64,000 bases of DNA from Acidisoma sp965199065 (GTDB lineage Bacteria; Pseudomonadota; Alphaproteobacteria; Acetobacterales; Acetobacteraceae): assembly GCF_965199065.1 (NCBI RefSeq), contig NZ_CBDAQN010000003.1, positions 1-64,000 of the forward strand, read 5' to 3'. Positions 25,901 to 33,972 of this stretch are shown here, piece by piece. Under the pieces are notes generated by a model. It was given only the letters and a program-made list of their open reading frames with translations. It did not search any database and had not been told where the DNA came from. Every line of letters starts with the position of its first letter. The stretch's first letter is position 1. The position numbers and the translations under genes are program-made.

Positions 25901-26124
25901 CAGCCTTGGCGTTCATCATAGGTGTTGTTCCGCTCGTGATTGCGACAGGCGCCGGCGCGGGCGCCCGCCGGTCGATCGGGACAACGGTGTTCGGCGGCAT
26001 GATCCTGGCGACGTTCGTGGGCGTGTTGTTCATCCCGCCGCTGTTCGTGATTTCCGAGAAGATTACCGAGCGGCTGTCCGGAAAGGCGAAGCATAAGAAG
26101 CAGCAGAAGGTCGCCGCAGACTAG
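22978..26124 (+). CDS. RND (HAE1/AcrB-type) multidrug efflux permease
   Basis: A 1048-residue inner-membrane proton antiporter with the usual twelve helices and two large periplasmic loops. The N-terminus MFSSFFIYRPNFAIVIAIVI is typical. The proton-relay aspartate pair is in ITLVVDDAIVVVENV near residue 410, and the matching lysine region is in GLAAKNAILIVEFSKD near residue 935. The family signature GARRSIGTTVFGGM is near the C-terminus. Full length and intact. It forms an operon with the adaptor and is followed by a strong terminator. Substrates cannot be read from sequence. Confidence 0.95.
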   Translation: MFSSFFIYRPNFAIVIAIVITLAGLVSLSAIPVAQYPNVTPPQVTISVTYPGASAQTIVNTVAEPIEEQVNGAPGELYMQSSSASSGTYSLTVTFALGTDPNIDQVNVQNRVQIAEAQLPGEVQSEGITVRAASSTFVLAVNLYSPDKSLDQLTISNYAYMHLQQIVARIPGVGNTQIFGEREYAMRIWLNPIQMTGLGISTAQVIAAIEAQNIQVSAGQIGEPPGPNDQQQQLTVLAPGELTSVKQFKNIVIRTNASGGIVHLFNIARVQLASQQYNTGSQLDNLPSATLAVYQSPTANALAVSSQVEKTVAGMASEFPKGMKYTVVYNATNFVSADIEEILRTLAITLVLVVAVVFLFLQDWRATIIPTIAIPVSLIGVFAILYVLGYSANTIDLFAIVLAITLVVDDAIVVVENVTRNLDENPDLSVAQATEKAMAEITGPVVATTLILVAVFAPVGFVSGVTGALYRQFATTISVSVVISAINALTLSPALCALMLRRPKPTRFVGFKVFNRGFNYARDRYGDTVGFLSRKLLIPVVGLLVVFGASYLFFRVTPSAFLPAEDQGYFFLNVQLPNGASLERTNSVIDTVSTMLRKTPGVANVIGVSGYSIVTSAQEADGGLMIAILKPWSKRGASESASAIMAEIKPKLAALPSADVSAFDPPSIPGVSATGGISFVLEAKNGGSYQQLASVSRNLILAANQSKQIGSAFSGFSDSEPQVMVTVNPDRAELLGVSPETAYNTLQAYLGSQYVNDFNYKNFVFQVIVQADQQFRSKISDIDQLYVPSTSGAMVPITSIATVKVVQGANALVLYNLYPSVLINAKANSGYSDGQAIAAMEAAAAKHLPKGFGYEWTGMTYQELLAAGQEGSAFLFAIVFSFLFLVALYEGWFLPFAVILPVSFALLGGLMALWVRNMPLDVYGQVGLVLLIGLAAKNAILIVEFSKDRLEEGGGTIEAAAEEGARTRYRPVMMTALAFIIGVVPLVIATGAGAGARRSIGTTVFGGMILATFVGVLFIPPLFVISEKITERLSGKAKHKKQQKVAAD

Positions 26125-26139
26125 CCGGTGAAAGTTTTT

Positions 26140-26161
26140 GCTTCTTTTTCCGAAAAGAAGC
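26140..26161 (+). terminator. Stem-loop terminator after the RND operon
   Basis: GCTTCTTTT and AAAAGAAGC form a 9-bp stem with a 4-base loop 15 bases after the permease stop. AAAGTTTTT precedes it. This is the same design as the crtI terminator at 5184 and resembles the family seen in Acetobacteraceae genomes. Confidence 0.7.
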
Positions 26162-26260
26162 GCTTTCTTCCTGTCCTTTCGCCAATGGAAGCCGCTAAGG
26201 CTCCTCAGCCAGCACGCTGAGGCACACTGGGCGGCAATCAGGGCAGAGGGTCCGGTCCTA

Positions 26261-26782
26261 ATGAGCGAGAATGAAGTTCCGCCTGGCGCCAAGGTGATCC
26301 GCCTCGCCGAGCGGGGCATTTATCTCGCGGTCGCGGCACTGCTTGCGGTCGCGGCGGTTGTGACGCTGGTCGAGGCGGTCGTTCTTCTGTTTACGGGCAT
26401 CGTCGGCGGCGGCGGCTCGACCCCGATTTTCAACGTGATCGACCGGCTTCTATTCGTGCTGATGCTGGTGGAGCTTCTCCATTCGGTCGGCGCGTCCATC
26501 AAGGAAGGCGCGATCGTCGCCGAGCCCTTTTTCATCGTTGCCATCATTGCCTGCATCCGGCGGATCCTGGTGATCACCTTGGGAACCTCCCAGATGACCA
26601 AGCCCGGCGCCTGGACGCCGCTCAATGCCAGCCTCTTCAGAGCGTCGATGGTGGAGTTGGCGCTGCTCGGGGTTCTTCTCCTGGTTCTGGTCGGTGCAAT
26701 CTACGCGATGCGGCGGATGGAGCGGCCCGTGTCTTGGAAGTCGAAGGACGCGAAACACGAACCGGTTAAGCTAGAGTTTTAG
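26261..26782 (+). CDS. PsiE-family (phosphate-starvation-inducible) membrane protein
   Basis: A 173-residue membrane protein with four hydrophobic segments. The core FNVIDRLLFVLMLVELLHSV followed by IKEGAIVAEPFFIVAIIACIRRILVIT (cited in two blocks) is the PsiE domain. The ATG at 26261 was chosen because the upstream in-frame codons overlap the terminator. The function of PsiE proteins is unknown; in E. coli the gene belongs to the phosphate regulon. It is tail-to-tail with the next gene, with a 4-base overlap. Confidence 0.8.
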   Translation: MSENEVPPGAKVIRLAERGIYLAVAALLAVAAVVTLVEAVVLLFTGIVGGGGSTPIFNVIDRLLFVLMLVELLHSVGASIKEGAIVAEPFFIVAIIACIRRILVITLGTSQMTKPGAWTPLNASLFRASMVELALLGVLLLVLVGAIYAMRRMERPVSWKSKDAKHEPVKLEF

Positions 26783-27258
26783 CCCTTTCGCTCGATTTCG
26801 ATCAGCTCCACGGAGACGCCTCCTTCCTGCACGTGAAGACGACCAACCGAGATCGGCAGCGCGAAACGACGTGGACCGGCGCTGCCGGGGTTCACGTAGA
26901 GAACGCCGTCCTTCCGATAATTGCTCGGCTTGTGGGAATGGCCGAAGATGACGGCATGGTAGCCAGCCGTTGCAGGCTCGAGATCGAGATCCTCGATCCG
27001 GTGGAGAACATAGAGGCGCGTGCGAGGGTCGACCTCAAGAACATCGTGTTCCGGTAGCGATTGGGCCCAGCCGGCCGAATCTATGTTACCGCGCACAGCC
27101 GTCACAGGCGCGAGGCGTGCAAGTTCCTCCAGGATCTGCGGATTGCCGACATCCCCCGCGTGTAAGATAAAATCGCTGCCTCTGAGCAGGTCGAGCGCCT
27201 CGGGCCGGAGAAGCCCGTGGGTATCGGAGATGAGACCGACAATTAACGCGCGAGCCAT
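26779..27258 (-). CDS. YfcE/MJ0936-type metallophosphoesterase
   Basis: A 159-residue calcineurin-like phosphodiesterase. All metal-ligand blocks are present: LISDTHG at 9-15, HAGDVGN near 33, VRGNID near 55, and IFGHSHKP followed by NPGSAGPRR near 103-130. Such enzymes hydrolyse phosphodiesters with Mn2+ in the cytoplasm; the natural substrate is unknown. It lies next to, and has the same orientation as, the nickel transporter gene. Confidence 0.9.
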   Translation of the reverse strand: MARALIVGLISDTHGLLRPEALDLLRGSDFILHAGDVGNPQILEELARLAPVTAVRGNIDSAGWAQSLPEHDVLEVDPRTRLYVLHRIEDLDLEPATAGYHAVIFGHSHKPSNYRKDGVLYVNPGSAGPRRFALPISVGRLHVQEGGVSVELIEIERKG

Positions 27259-27287
27259 TTCTGCAGCGCCTCCCCCGACCGACCAGA

Positions 27288-28349
27288 CTATTCAGCCAGG
27301 GTGACCTCGATCTCGTCGTAGCGTCTGACTTTATAAAGCACGACAGACAGTATCCAGCTCGCCACGAAGATCCCGATGATCACGTAGCCCAGCATCCCGA
27401 AGTTGTCGTTCAGCGACCTGACTGGCTCCCAAAAAGATCCTGAGAGACCGAACTCGCCCTGGATCAGCCCGAGGGTTTCCAGGCCTCCCACGATCAGCGC
27501 AACCAGCACCGACACCGTCGTGATCGTGATGTTGTAGTAGATCTTTCGCAACGGCTTGGCGAAGGCCCAACCATAGGCACCGAGCATCAGAATGCTGTCG
27601 GTGGAATCGACCAGCGCCATGCCCGCGGCGAACAGCGCGGGAAAGACCATGATGGACCAGATCGGGAGGCCTTTAGAGGCTTCGGCGGCCGAGATGCCGA
27701 GCAGCCCGACCTCGGTGGCTGTATCGAACCCAAGCCCGAACAGGACACCGACCGGATACATCTGCCAGCTATGGCTGACCAGGCGGAACAGCCCGCGGAA
27801 CAAGCGTCCGAAAAAGCCGCGTCGGCCAAGAAGCAGGTTGAGATCCTCGTCGATGTAAACGCCGCCGGCCTTCACCCTCTGGAAGGTCCTCACGATCGAG
27901 ACCAGGACCAGGATGTTCATCACAGCCAGCGCGAGCAGGAAGAACGCCGAGATCAGGGTGCCCGCAATATTGCCGAAGTTTTCGAACGCGCCGAACCGGG
28001 ATTTGACCTCGATCGCCGTCGCCGCGACCAGGGCCGAAAGGGCGAACACGATCGTCGAATGACCGAGGGAGAAAAAGAAACCGACCCCGACCGGCTGCTG
28101 GCCCTGCTGCATCAACTTGCGGGTCACGTTGTCGATGGCGGCGATGTGGTCGGCATCGACCGCATGGCGAAGACCAAAACTGTAGGCCAGGAAACTTGTG
28201 CCGAGGAGGACGGGGTAATGGCGGAACGTCGCCAAGGCGAGAACCCATAACCCGACGTTAGCAGCACCGAGAAGCAAGTACATGCCGCCGATCCTGCCGC
28301 GCGTGCTCCAACCCGCATGAATGGTCACGCGCCTGATGACCTCCAACAT
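27288..28349 (-). CDS. NiCoT-family nickel/cobalt transporter
   Basis: A permease of about 353 residues (HoxN/NixA type) with eight hydrophobic segments. The signature RHAVDADHIAAIDNVTRKL in helix 2 binds the metal, and FFSLGHSTIVF, GLGFDTATEVGLL and FPALFAAGMALVDSTDSILML (cited in part) are further family motifs. The ATG at 28349 is used; a GTG three codons upstream is also in frame. It is divergent from nikR with a NikR operator between them, so nickel-repressed uptake is strongly implied. Confidence 0.94.
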   Translation of the reverse strand: MLEVIRRVTIHAGWSTRGRIGGMYLLLGAANVGLWVLALATFRHYPVLLGTSFLAYSFGLRHAVDADHIAAIDNVTRKLMQQGQQPVGVGFFFSLGHSTIVFALSALVAATAIEVKSRFGAFENFGNIAGTLISAFFLLALAVMNILVLVSIVRTFQRVKAGGVYIDEDLNLLLGRRGFFGRLFRGLFRLVSHSWQMYPVGVLFGLGFDTATEVGLLGISAAEASKGLPIWSIMVFPALFAAGMALVDSTDSILMLGAYGWAFAKPLRKIYYNITITTVSVLVALIVGGLETLGLIQGEFGLSGSFWEPVRSLNDNFGMLGYVIIGIFVASWILSVVLYKVRRYDEIEVTLAE

Positions 28350-28394
28350 GGCATCCACTTCGCTACCGTCGTTTGCACCCCTAGCGATGCCTGG

Positions 28395-28422
28395 GTATGA
28401 TGTAAATACAGGTTAATCATAC
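28395..28422. promoter_or_regulatory. NikR operator
   Basis: GTATGA-N16-TCATAC matches the E. coli nik operator half-sites and spacing exactly. It lies between the divergent NiCoT transporter gene and nikR, 46 bases from the former and 28 from the latter. Both genes are therefore likely repressed when nickel is abundant. Confidence 0.9.
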
Positions 28423-28450
28423 TAAGCATCACGCCTGATGGAGCGGCGAA

Positions 28451-28909
28451 ATGGAGCGGATCACAATCACGATCGACGATGAGCTGCTCGCGACGGTCGA
28501 CGCGCTCGTCGACAAACGAGGCTACCCAAGTCGCTCCGAGGCCATCCGCGAACTTCTCCGCGAATCGGCGAAGCGGGACCATGCCGCCGAGGGACACTCG
28601 CTCTGTGTGGCCACCCTGACCTATGTATACGACCATTCCATCCGCGACCTGCCACAGCGGATTGTTGCGGCGCAGCATGATCATCACGAGCTTGGTATCG
28701 CCACGACGCACATCCACTTCGATCATGACAGCTGTCTCGAGGTGAGCATTCTGCGTGGCCGCGCAGATGCCATCCAGAGGCTGGCGGACGGCCTGACGGC
28801 ACAACGCGGGGTGCGCCACGCCAACCTGCACATGATCCCGGCAAAAGTGACGAAGCATCGTCACAGCCATGAGCCCGGTGGCCAAGGACACGGTCATGAA
28901 GCGCTCTAG
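28451..28909 (+). CDS. nikR: Nickel-responsive repressor NikR
   Basis: A 152-residue regulator with an N-terminal ribbon-helix-helix DNA-binding domain (MERITITIDDELLATVD) and a C-terminal ACT-like metal-binding domain. The high-affinity nickel ligands fall at His76, His87, His89 and Cys95, the same numbers as in E. coli NikR. An extra His-rich tail (KHRHSHEPGGQGHGHEAL) may bind more metal. The operator immediately upstream supports autoregulation and control of the divergent transporter. Confidence 0.96.
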   Translation: MERITITIDDELLATVDALVDKRGYPSRSEAIRELLRESAKRDHAAEGHSLCVATLTYVYDHSIRDLPQRIVAAQHDHHELGIATTHIHFDHDSCLEVSILRGRADAIQRLADGLTAQRGVRHANLHMIPAKVTKHRHSHEPGGQGHGHEAL

Positions 28910-29252
28910 CCGGAGACACTCACGATAACACTTTCGCGCAGGCGGGTCGAAAGCTTGGTGTTTGGCTGCGACGTGATATGTCTCGAGCCATGACGCGGTT
29001 GTTCCACCCGCTCGAGCCCCAGTCGCCGCCTGCTGCTCCTGGCGTTGATGGGTTCTGGCCTGGCGAGCCGTTTGGCACTCGGCGCTACGCTGCCCGTTGC
29101 CTCTTCCACAGGAGGCGGACCCGTAGGGGATCAACCACAGTCTCGTCCTCTACCTGATGGCGCCTGACGGTCACCTCCTGGCGCTGCTGCCGTCACCGAG
29201 GCAGATCTCCCTCATGATGTTACCTGACAACCAGCCCCCAAGGACCTGCAGG
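28910..29252. other. Intergenic region downstream of nikR
   Basis: About 340 bases with no supported gene. One frame (28994-29167, plus) reads like a signal peptide (RRLLLLALMGSGLAS) but has no convincing start. The promoter for the copper-chaperone gene should lie in the last part. Confidence 0.45.
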
Positions 29253-29750
29253 ATGCGCCGAAGTTTGGGGGGTTTAAGTCCACTTCTTTTTGGCGCCACC
29301 CTACTCTCTCCAGGTTCATTCACGGCCGCCAGAGCCGATGCCATGACACTGATGGCCTCCAGCGCCTGGTCGCGGCCGACAGCGTCAGCCGCCATGGCAG
29401 GGGTCATCTACGTGACGATCACGGATAGCGGCGCACCCACAAGCCTTGTGAACGTCAGCACGCCTGTTGCCGCACAATCCCAAATGCACCAGAGCCTGAT
29501 GCAGAATGGCATGATGGAAATGCTGCCGGTCAAGTCGCTCGCTGTCGCGCCGGGTTCACCGATCAGGTTCAGCCCCGGTGGCTATCACATCATGCTCGTA
29601 GGCATGATGCAGCCACTTTCGGTGGGGCAGACCTTCCCGCTCACGCTCACCTTCGCCAACGGCACCCGCATCACGACCACGGTGACCGTGCAACCCATGA
29701 CGGCCGGCGCACCGGCAGACGCCACGGACAGCACAAAGATGTCGCCCTGA
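29253..29750 (+). CDS. PCu(A)C-type periplasmic copper chaperone
   Basis: A 165-residue exported protein with a signal peptide (about residues 1-29). The copper-binding pattern is intact: MHQSLMQNGMMEM with His and Met ligands, and GGYHIMLVGM with the second His-x-Met, separated by the usual spacing. PCuAC proteins pass Cu(I) to the CuA site of cytochrome oxidase. The ATG at 29253 has AAGGA nine bases upstream. It is followed after 42 bases by a beta-propeller protein, probably co-transcribed. Confidence 0.9.
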   Translation: MRRSLGGLSPLLFGATLLSPGSFTAARADAMTLMASSAWSRPTASAAMAGVIYVTITDSGAPTSLVNVSTPVAAQSQMHQSLMQNGMMEMLPVKSLAVAPGSPIRFSPGGYHIMLVGMMQPLSVGQTFPLTLTFANGTRITTTVTVQPMTAGAPADATDSTKMSP

Positions 29751-29792
29751 CCGCTCTCACGGCAACACGCAACGAACGGAAAGTAACCGGCC

Positions 29793-30989
29793 ATGTCTCG
29801 CTTGATGCAGTCTCTGTTGATGGGTTTCCTGATAGCTCCTGGTCTCGTGACCATTGCACATGCCGCCTCCGCGCCGCAGACCGTCTGGTCGACCACGATC
29901 AAAGTCCCGGTCTACAACACGCCGCAGGAACGGGATGGCCAAGTCTACCTGACCAGCACACAGTCCAGCGGGCCTAATGTCTTTGCCATCGACGGCCGTA
30001 CGGGAAAGCCGCTTTGGTCCTTCCCGACGCAGGGTTCGATCGCTATCCCGCCGACCGTGGGCCCAACGCAGGTTTTCGTTGCGTCCGACGTCGGCAGCAT
30101 GCATTTCATGCGAGCGATCGATGCGAAAACGGGTGCGCTGATCTGGAAATACACGCGTGACCAGCCGCCGGAATGCATGTGCAGCTACCAGTCGACCCTC
30201 TCGGGCGGCCTGCTCTTTGCGCAGACCGACGGGCACAGCCTGTATGCCTTCGAGCCAAACGGCGCGGCGCCGTCCAAGCGGCTCTGGGCCTTCGACGGCG
30301 ACGGCGCCCTGCTGACGAAACCTGTAGCGGCAAATGGCGTCGTGGTCGTCGGTTCCTCTGACCGGAACATCTATGGCCTCGATGCGAAGACCGGAAAGAC
30401 GCTCTGGACCAGCACAACCGGCTACGCGTTCACCGCCGCCCCGGCCGTCACCGGAGACGTCGTCGTCATCGGCGACCAGGGCGGCAATATCGACGGGTTT
30501 GACCTGAAGACCGGCAAGCAGCTGTGGAACTTCGGAGCGAGCGGGGCGATCGACGACGCCGCCGTAACCGCGGGCAACGTCGCCTACGCCGTCTCGGAGG
30601 ATCACAATCTCTACGCGCTCAACATCAAGAACGGCCAGACGGTCTGGCAGTACGCGATGGATGACTACGCAGAACATGCGCCGATCCTGTTGGGCCACCT
30701 TGTGGTGGTCGACAATCGGGCAGGACAGCTCATCGGGCTTGATGCCGCAAAGGGAACACTCGTGTGGCAGACCAATCTCGACGGGACGCCGTTTTCACCG
30801 CCAGTCGCATGGCAGGATGGAAAGGCTGTGGTCCTGAAAATCGGCGACCACAGGATCGGCGCCTTCGACGCGAGTTCCGGCAAGCCGCTCTGGGATTACA
30901 GCACCGAAGCCGTGGTCACGTTGCCGATCGTCAGCGGACAGCACGTCAACGTGGCAACGAGCAGCGGCGAGGTCATGGCGCTGGACTGA
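29793..30989 (+). CDS. Exported PQQ-like beta-propeller repeat protein
   Basis: A 398-residue periplasmic protein with a signal peptide ending near AHA (residues 22-24). At least six repeats of the form G-L-D-A-K-T-G-K-x-L-W are visible (for example IDGRTGKPLWSF, LDAKTGKTLWTS, FDLKTGKQLWNF, FDASSGKPLWDY), the pyrrolo-quinoline-quinone propeller repeat also used by BamB. There is no dehydrogenase active-site region and no lipobox, so it is neither a full quinoprotein enzyme nor a typical BamB lipoprotein. A scaffolding role is inferred. Confidence 0.8.
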   Translation: MSRLMQSLLMGFLIAPGLVTIAHAASAPQTVWSTTIKVPVYNTPQERDGQVYLTSTQSSGPNVFAIDGRTGKPLWSFPTQGSIAIPPTVGPTQVFVASDVGSMHFMRAIDAKTGALIWKYTRDQPPECMCSYQSTLSGGLLFAQTDGHSLYAFEPNGAAPSKRLWAFDGDGALLTKPVAANGVVVVGSSDRNIYGLDAKTGKTLWTSTTGYAFTAAPAVTGDVVVIGDQGGNIDGFDLKTGKQLWNFGASGAIDDAAVTAGNVAYAVSEDHNLYALNIKNGQTVWQYAMDDYAEHAPILLGHLVVVDNRAGQLIGLDAAKGTLVWQTNLDGTPFSPPVAWQDGKAVVLKIGDHRIGAFDASSGKPLWDYSTEAVVTLPIVSGQHVNVATSSGEVMALD

Positions 30990-31140
30990 CCGCCAACCAC
31001 GGTTGTCGGCATGACCTCGCACCAGCGCGACCTGCGGATCGCCGCAACGGCGCACGTTTCAACTGCTTGGGATTGCGGTTGACACGCGGGCAAACCAGAC
31101 TGTCAATGACTTCATAATAACAAACGGTGGGTAAACAGCC

Positions 31141-32346
31141 ATGGACGTCGCGGGAGCAACTTCGGATAGAGCCGTTAATCGTCGAAATCTCCCGTTCGAT
31201 GCCGACCATCTCGATCGGCTGATGGACGAGGCGGGGCTCGACGTTCTGGTTCTGACGAGCAAGCACAACGTGCAGTACCTCCTGGGTGGCTACAGGTTCT
31301 TTTTCTTCGACGGGATGGATGCGATCGGCGTCAGCCGATACCTTCCTGTGATCGTCTATGCGAAGGGCCGGCTCGACGATAGCGGCTACATCGGCAACGC
31401 AATGGAGTCATACGAACGAGACCTGGGCAAGTTCTGGATGCCGTCCGTTCAGACGAAGAGCTGGAGCAGCCAAACCTCCGCGCAGCTCGCTGCCGACCAC
31501 ATCCGTCAACTCGGCCTGGCGGGGAAGCGGATCGGTGTGGAGATGGCGTTCCTGCCCGCTGATGCCTACCTTGCCCTTCAGGCTGCGCTGCCCGACGCGA
31601 CATTCGACGACGCCCTGGTTCCGCTCGAGCGGCTTCGGGCGATTAAGACACCCAAGGAGCTGACCCTATTGCGTGAGGCCTCAGAGAAGGTCGTTGAAGC
31701 GATGATGGTCGTCATCTCTACCCATGGCCCGGGCGACACGAAGCGGCAGATGGTCGAGGCGCTGAAGCGTGAGGAAGTCGCTCGCGGCATGACGTTCGAA
31801 TATTGCCTGATCACTGCTGGAGCGAGCCACAATCGCGCACCGTCCGACCAGGCGCTGCGCGAGGGCGATGTGTTGTCGGTCGACTCCGGCGGCAACTATA
31901 AAGGCTACATCGGTGACGTCTGCCGCATGGGGATACTTGGGGAACCCGACACCGAGCTTGTCGACCTACTTGGCGAGATCGACGCGATCCAGATGGCTGC
32001 CCGCAAGCCGATCAAGGCCGGGGCTCGTGGTGGAGACATTTTCGACCCGGCTCTGGCATTGCTCGAGCGCTCGAAAATCAGTTCGTTCACGCACTTCACA
32101 GCGCATGGGATGGGTATCATCAGCCACGAAGCGCCACGGCTGACCAGCACTGGCTTTGTGCCCTATCCAGGCTATGACGAGGACCGTCCGCTGCAGACGG
32201 GAATGGTCATCTCGATCGAGACCACCATGCTTCACCCGTCGCGCGGATACATCAAGCTTGAGGACACCGTCGCCGTGACCGACAGCGGCTGGGTCGGTTT
32301 CGGAGATGGCGGCCGCGGTTGGAACCGGGGCCGGTCTCCAAGGTAA
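31141..32346 (+). CDS. M24-family metallopeptidase (Xaa-Pro aminopeptidase/creatinase fold)
   Basis: A 401-residue cytoplasmic pita-bread enzyme. The N-terminal creatinase-like domain (about 20-170) is followed by the catalytic domain. The five metal ligands are visible in SVDSGGNY (Asp), IGDVCRMG (Asp), TAHGMGIISHE (His), VISIETTM (Glu) and IKLEDTVAV (Glu). The family includes prolidases, aminopeptidase P and creatinases, and the substrate cannot be told apart. Its neighbours, a NicX-like M29-fold protein and a Rieske oxygenase remnant, suggest a catabolic locus rather than protein turnover. Confidence 0.88.
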   Translation: MDVAGATSDRAVNRRNLPFDADHLDRLMDEAGLDVLVLTSKHNVQYLLGGYRFFFFDGMDAIGVSRYLPVIVYAKGRLDDSGYIGNAMESYERDLGKFWMPSVQTKSWSSQTSAQLAADHIRQLGLAGKRIGVEMAFLPADAYLALQAALPDATFDDALVPLERLRAIKTPKELTLLREASEKVVEAMMVVISTHGPGDTKRQMVEALKREEVARGMTFEYCLITAGASHNRAPSDQALREGDVLSVDSGGNYKGYIGDVCRMGILGEPDTELVDLLGEIDAIQMAARKPIKAGARGGDIFDPALALLERSKISSFTHFTAHGMGIISHEAPRLTSTGFVPYPGYDEDRPLQTGMVISIETTMLHPSRGYIKLEDTVAVTDSGWVGFGDGGRGWNRGRSPR

Positions 32347-32412
32347 CACGCCGAAGACGCGCGACTGCCGTCGTGCGGGTCGTCGTTGTCGCCCTGCATC
32401 AAAGGCGACCCA

Positions 32413-33474
32413 TCAATCGGCGGCCTCTGCCCGGGCGATATTCGTGTCACGGGTTTGTCCTCGCGCCACGACGGCCTCTCCATCGAGCGCCACCGTGCAG
32501 CCGCGCATGGGAATGTCGATGTGGCAGGGGGTATCGCGCGTGCCGCCCGCCTCTGTGTTCGGCCCGAGGGAGAACAGGAAGTTACCTTCGAAAGCGCGAG
32601 CATCCATACCGATAGTGGCTTCGCGGTTATACAGGCCAAGGGTCGACCATCGTGCCTTGGGTTGCAGGCCCCAGCCGATATGCGATACGGCAAAAGCCTC
32701 AGGATCGGCGAAACTTTCGATGTAGTCGCGTAGCAACTCGGCATCGAGGGCGCCGGCGATGGAGGTGACGTAGCCGCCCTCGATCTCCATTTCGATTGGC
32801 GCCGCCAGATAGGTTTTCATCGGCAGCAGGATGTCGCCGCGATCGAGCACAACACGGCGGTGGGCTCCGCCTTCGTTCGGCCAGGTCGCGATGAAGCCGC
32901 TCGGCCAGTGGTCCCAGCGGCCTGGAGCATCGGCGAAGCCATACTCCTCCAGCAGCGGGTATTCGCCGAGCGCGCAACGCAAATCGGTGCCGGCCCCCGA
33001 CGTGATGTGCATCTCCTTCGCGGCCTTCAGCTTGCTTGCAGCCGCAAGCACACGCGTGCGATCGGCCTCCGTCGGCACGATGCGAGCGAGCACGTCGGGC
33101 GGCTCGACCGCAAGCAGGATGCGTGTGCCGCCCTGCAATATCTCCAGCTGCTCAGGCGAGAAAAGCAAGGTCATCAGGTCAAGCACGAGGTCGCTCGCCT
33201 TGAGCGCCGCAAGCGCGGCGCGGTTGCCGGTCAGCGGTGTTGTTCCGACAAAGGCCAGCTTGTCGCGGCTGAGCGAACGCTCGCCGTTGACGGGAGGAAG
33301 TTCGAGGCGGTTCACCACAGCGCCAAGCGCATCCGCGGCGATACTGGCGGTTACCAGCGTCTGCTGGTTCGTGTCGGGCGCCGTCAGGATTGTCACTACC
33401 TCGCCTTGCTTGAGCTTGCAGAGCGTCAGAACCTTGGTCCAGGCCTGGACCATGTCAGAGTCGCTCATTGCCAT
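32413..33474 (-). CDS. M29-fold protein, NicX / aminopeptidase T type
   Basis: A 353-residue protein of the family that contains thermophilic aminopeptidases and 2,5-dihydroxypyridine 5,6-dioxygenase (NicX). Possible metal ligands are in AVEPPDVLARI (Glu), MEIEGGYVTSI (Glu), VSHIGWGLQP (His) and PCHIDIPMRGC (His, Asp). Which activity it has is unclear; NicX is an Fe(II) ring-cleavage enzyme of nicotinate breakdown. It converges with the M24 gene, and its start codon overlaps the start of a Rieske fragment on the other strand within a CCATGG palindrome. Confidence 0.8.
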   Translation of the reverse strand: MAMSDSDMVQAWTKVLTLCKLKQGEVVTILTAPDTNQQTLVTASIAADALGAVVNRLELPPVNGERSLSRDKLAFVGTTPLTGNRAALAALKASDLVLDLMTLLFSPEQLEILQGGTRILLAVEPPDVLARIVPTEADRTRVLAAASKLKAAKEMHITSGAGTDLRCALGEYPLLEEYGFADAPGRWDHWPSGFIATWPNEGGAHRRVVLDRGDILLPMKTYLAAPIEMEIEGGYVTSIAGALDAELLRDYIESFADPEAFAVSHIGWGLQPKARWSTLGLYNREATIGMDARAFEGNFLFSLGPNTEAGGTRDTPCHIDIPMRGCTVALDGEAVVARGQTRDTNIARAEAAD

Positions 33475-33916
33475 GGATGATGTCTTTCTTCGTTCAGATG
33501 ACGTGAAGAGGGGGGATTTTCGCGGCGTGCCGGTTCGCGCTGGCTACAGCTACCGAGCGTTCCGGCCGCTCGTCGCCTATTTCTCCAAGCGCCTGGAGAT
33601 TGCCGACCCTGCCCGCGCCTCACTGGGCTCACCTGAAGACCGCTTCACCACGCTGTTCACCGTGCAGCCTGTCGATGAGGTGAACTGCATTGCGCGGGTG
33701 CTCTTTGCCATCAACTTCGCGCCGCATCTGACCGAGGCGGATATGCTGCCGCGCCAGGACGTCGTCTACACTCAGGACAGCGAAATCGTCGAGACGCAGC
33801 GGCCGGAGCGCATCCCGACTGACTTGCGCGACGAGATGCACCACCGTACGGACCGGCTGGGCGTCGAATATCGCCGCTGGCTCCGGGAGCTCGGCATCAC
33901 CTACGGAACGCTGTAG
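33473..33916 (+). pseudogene. C-terminal remnant of a Rieske non-haem iron oxygenase
   Basis: The last roughly 130 residues match the end of ring-hydroxylating or demethylating oxygenases. The block RQDVVYTQDSEIVETQRPER and then DRLGVEYRRWLRELGITYG is typical (quoted in two parts). The Rieske 2Fe-2S domain and the mononuclear iron site, expected some 200-250 residues upstream, are absent. That DNA is instead the oppositely oriented M29-fold gene. An in-frame ATG at 33473 could still allow a 147-residue product, but it would be inactive. Best read as a truncated relic. Confidence 0.75.
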
Positions 33917-33972
33917 TTGAGGATTGCGGCTCATGTCAGTCGGAACAATGCCAGCAGGATATGAGCTGCCCT

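Noticed and set aside
28325..29134. Minus frame of 269 codons covering nikR
   Set aside because: Antisense shadow of nikR, whose sequence, operator and ligand residues are unmistakable.
28994..29167. Plus frame containing a signal-peptide-like run RRLLLLALMGSGLAS
   Set aside because: No start codon before the hydrophobic run except rare CTG, no ribosome binding site, and only a short tail follows; may be a relic but cannot be supported.
32831..33472. Long upstream extension of the Rieske-fragment frame
   Set aside because: The sequence before 33473 is an antisense shadow of the M29-fold gene, Ser/Arg-rich and unrelated to Rieske oxygenases.
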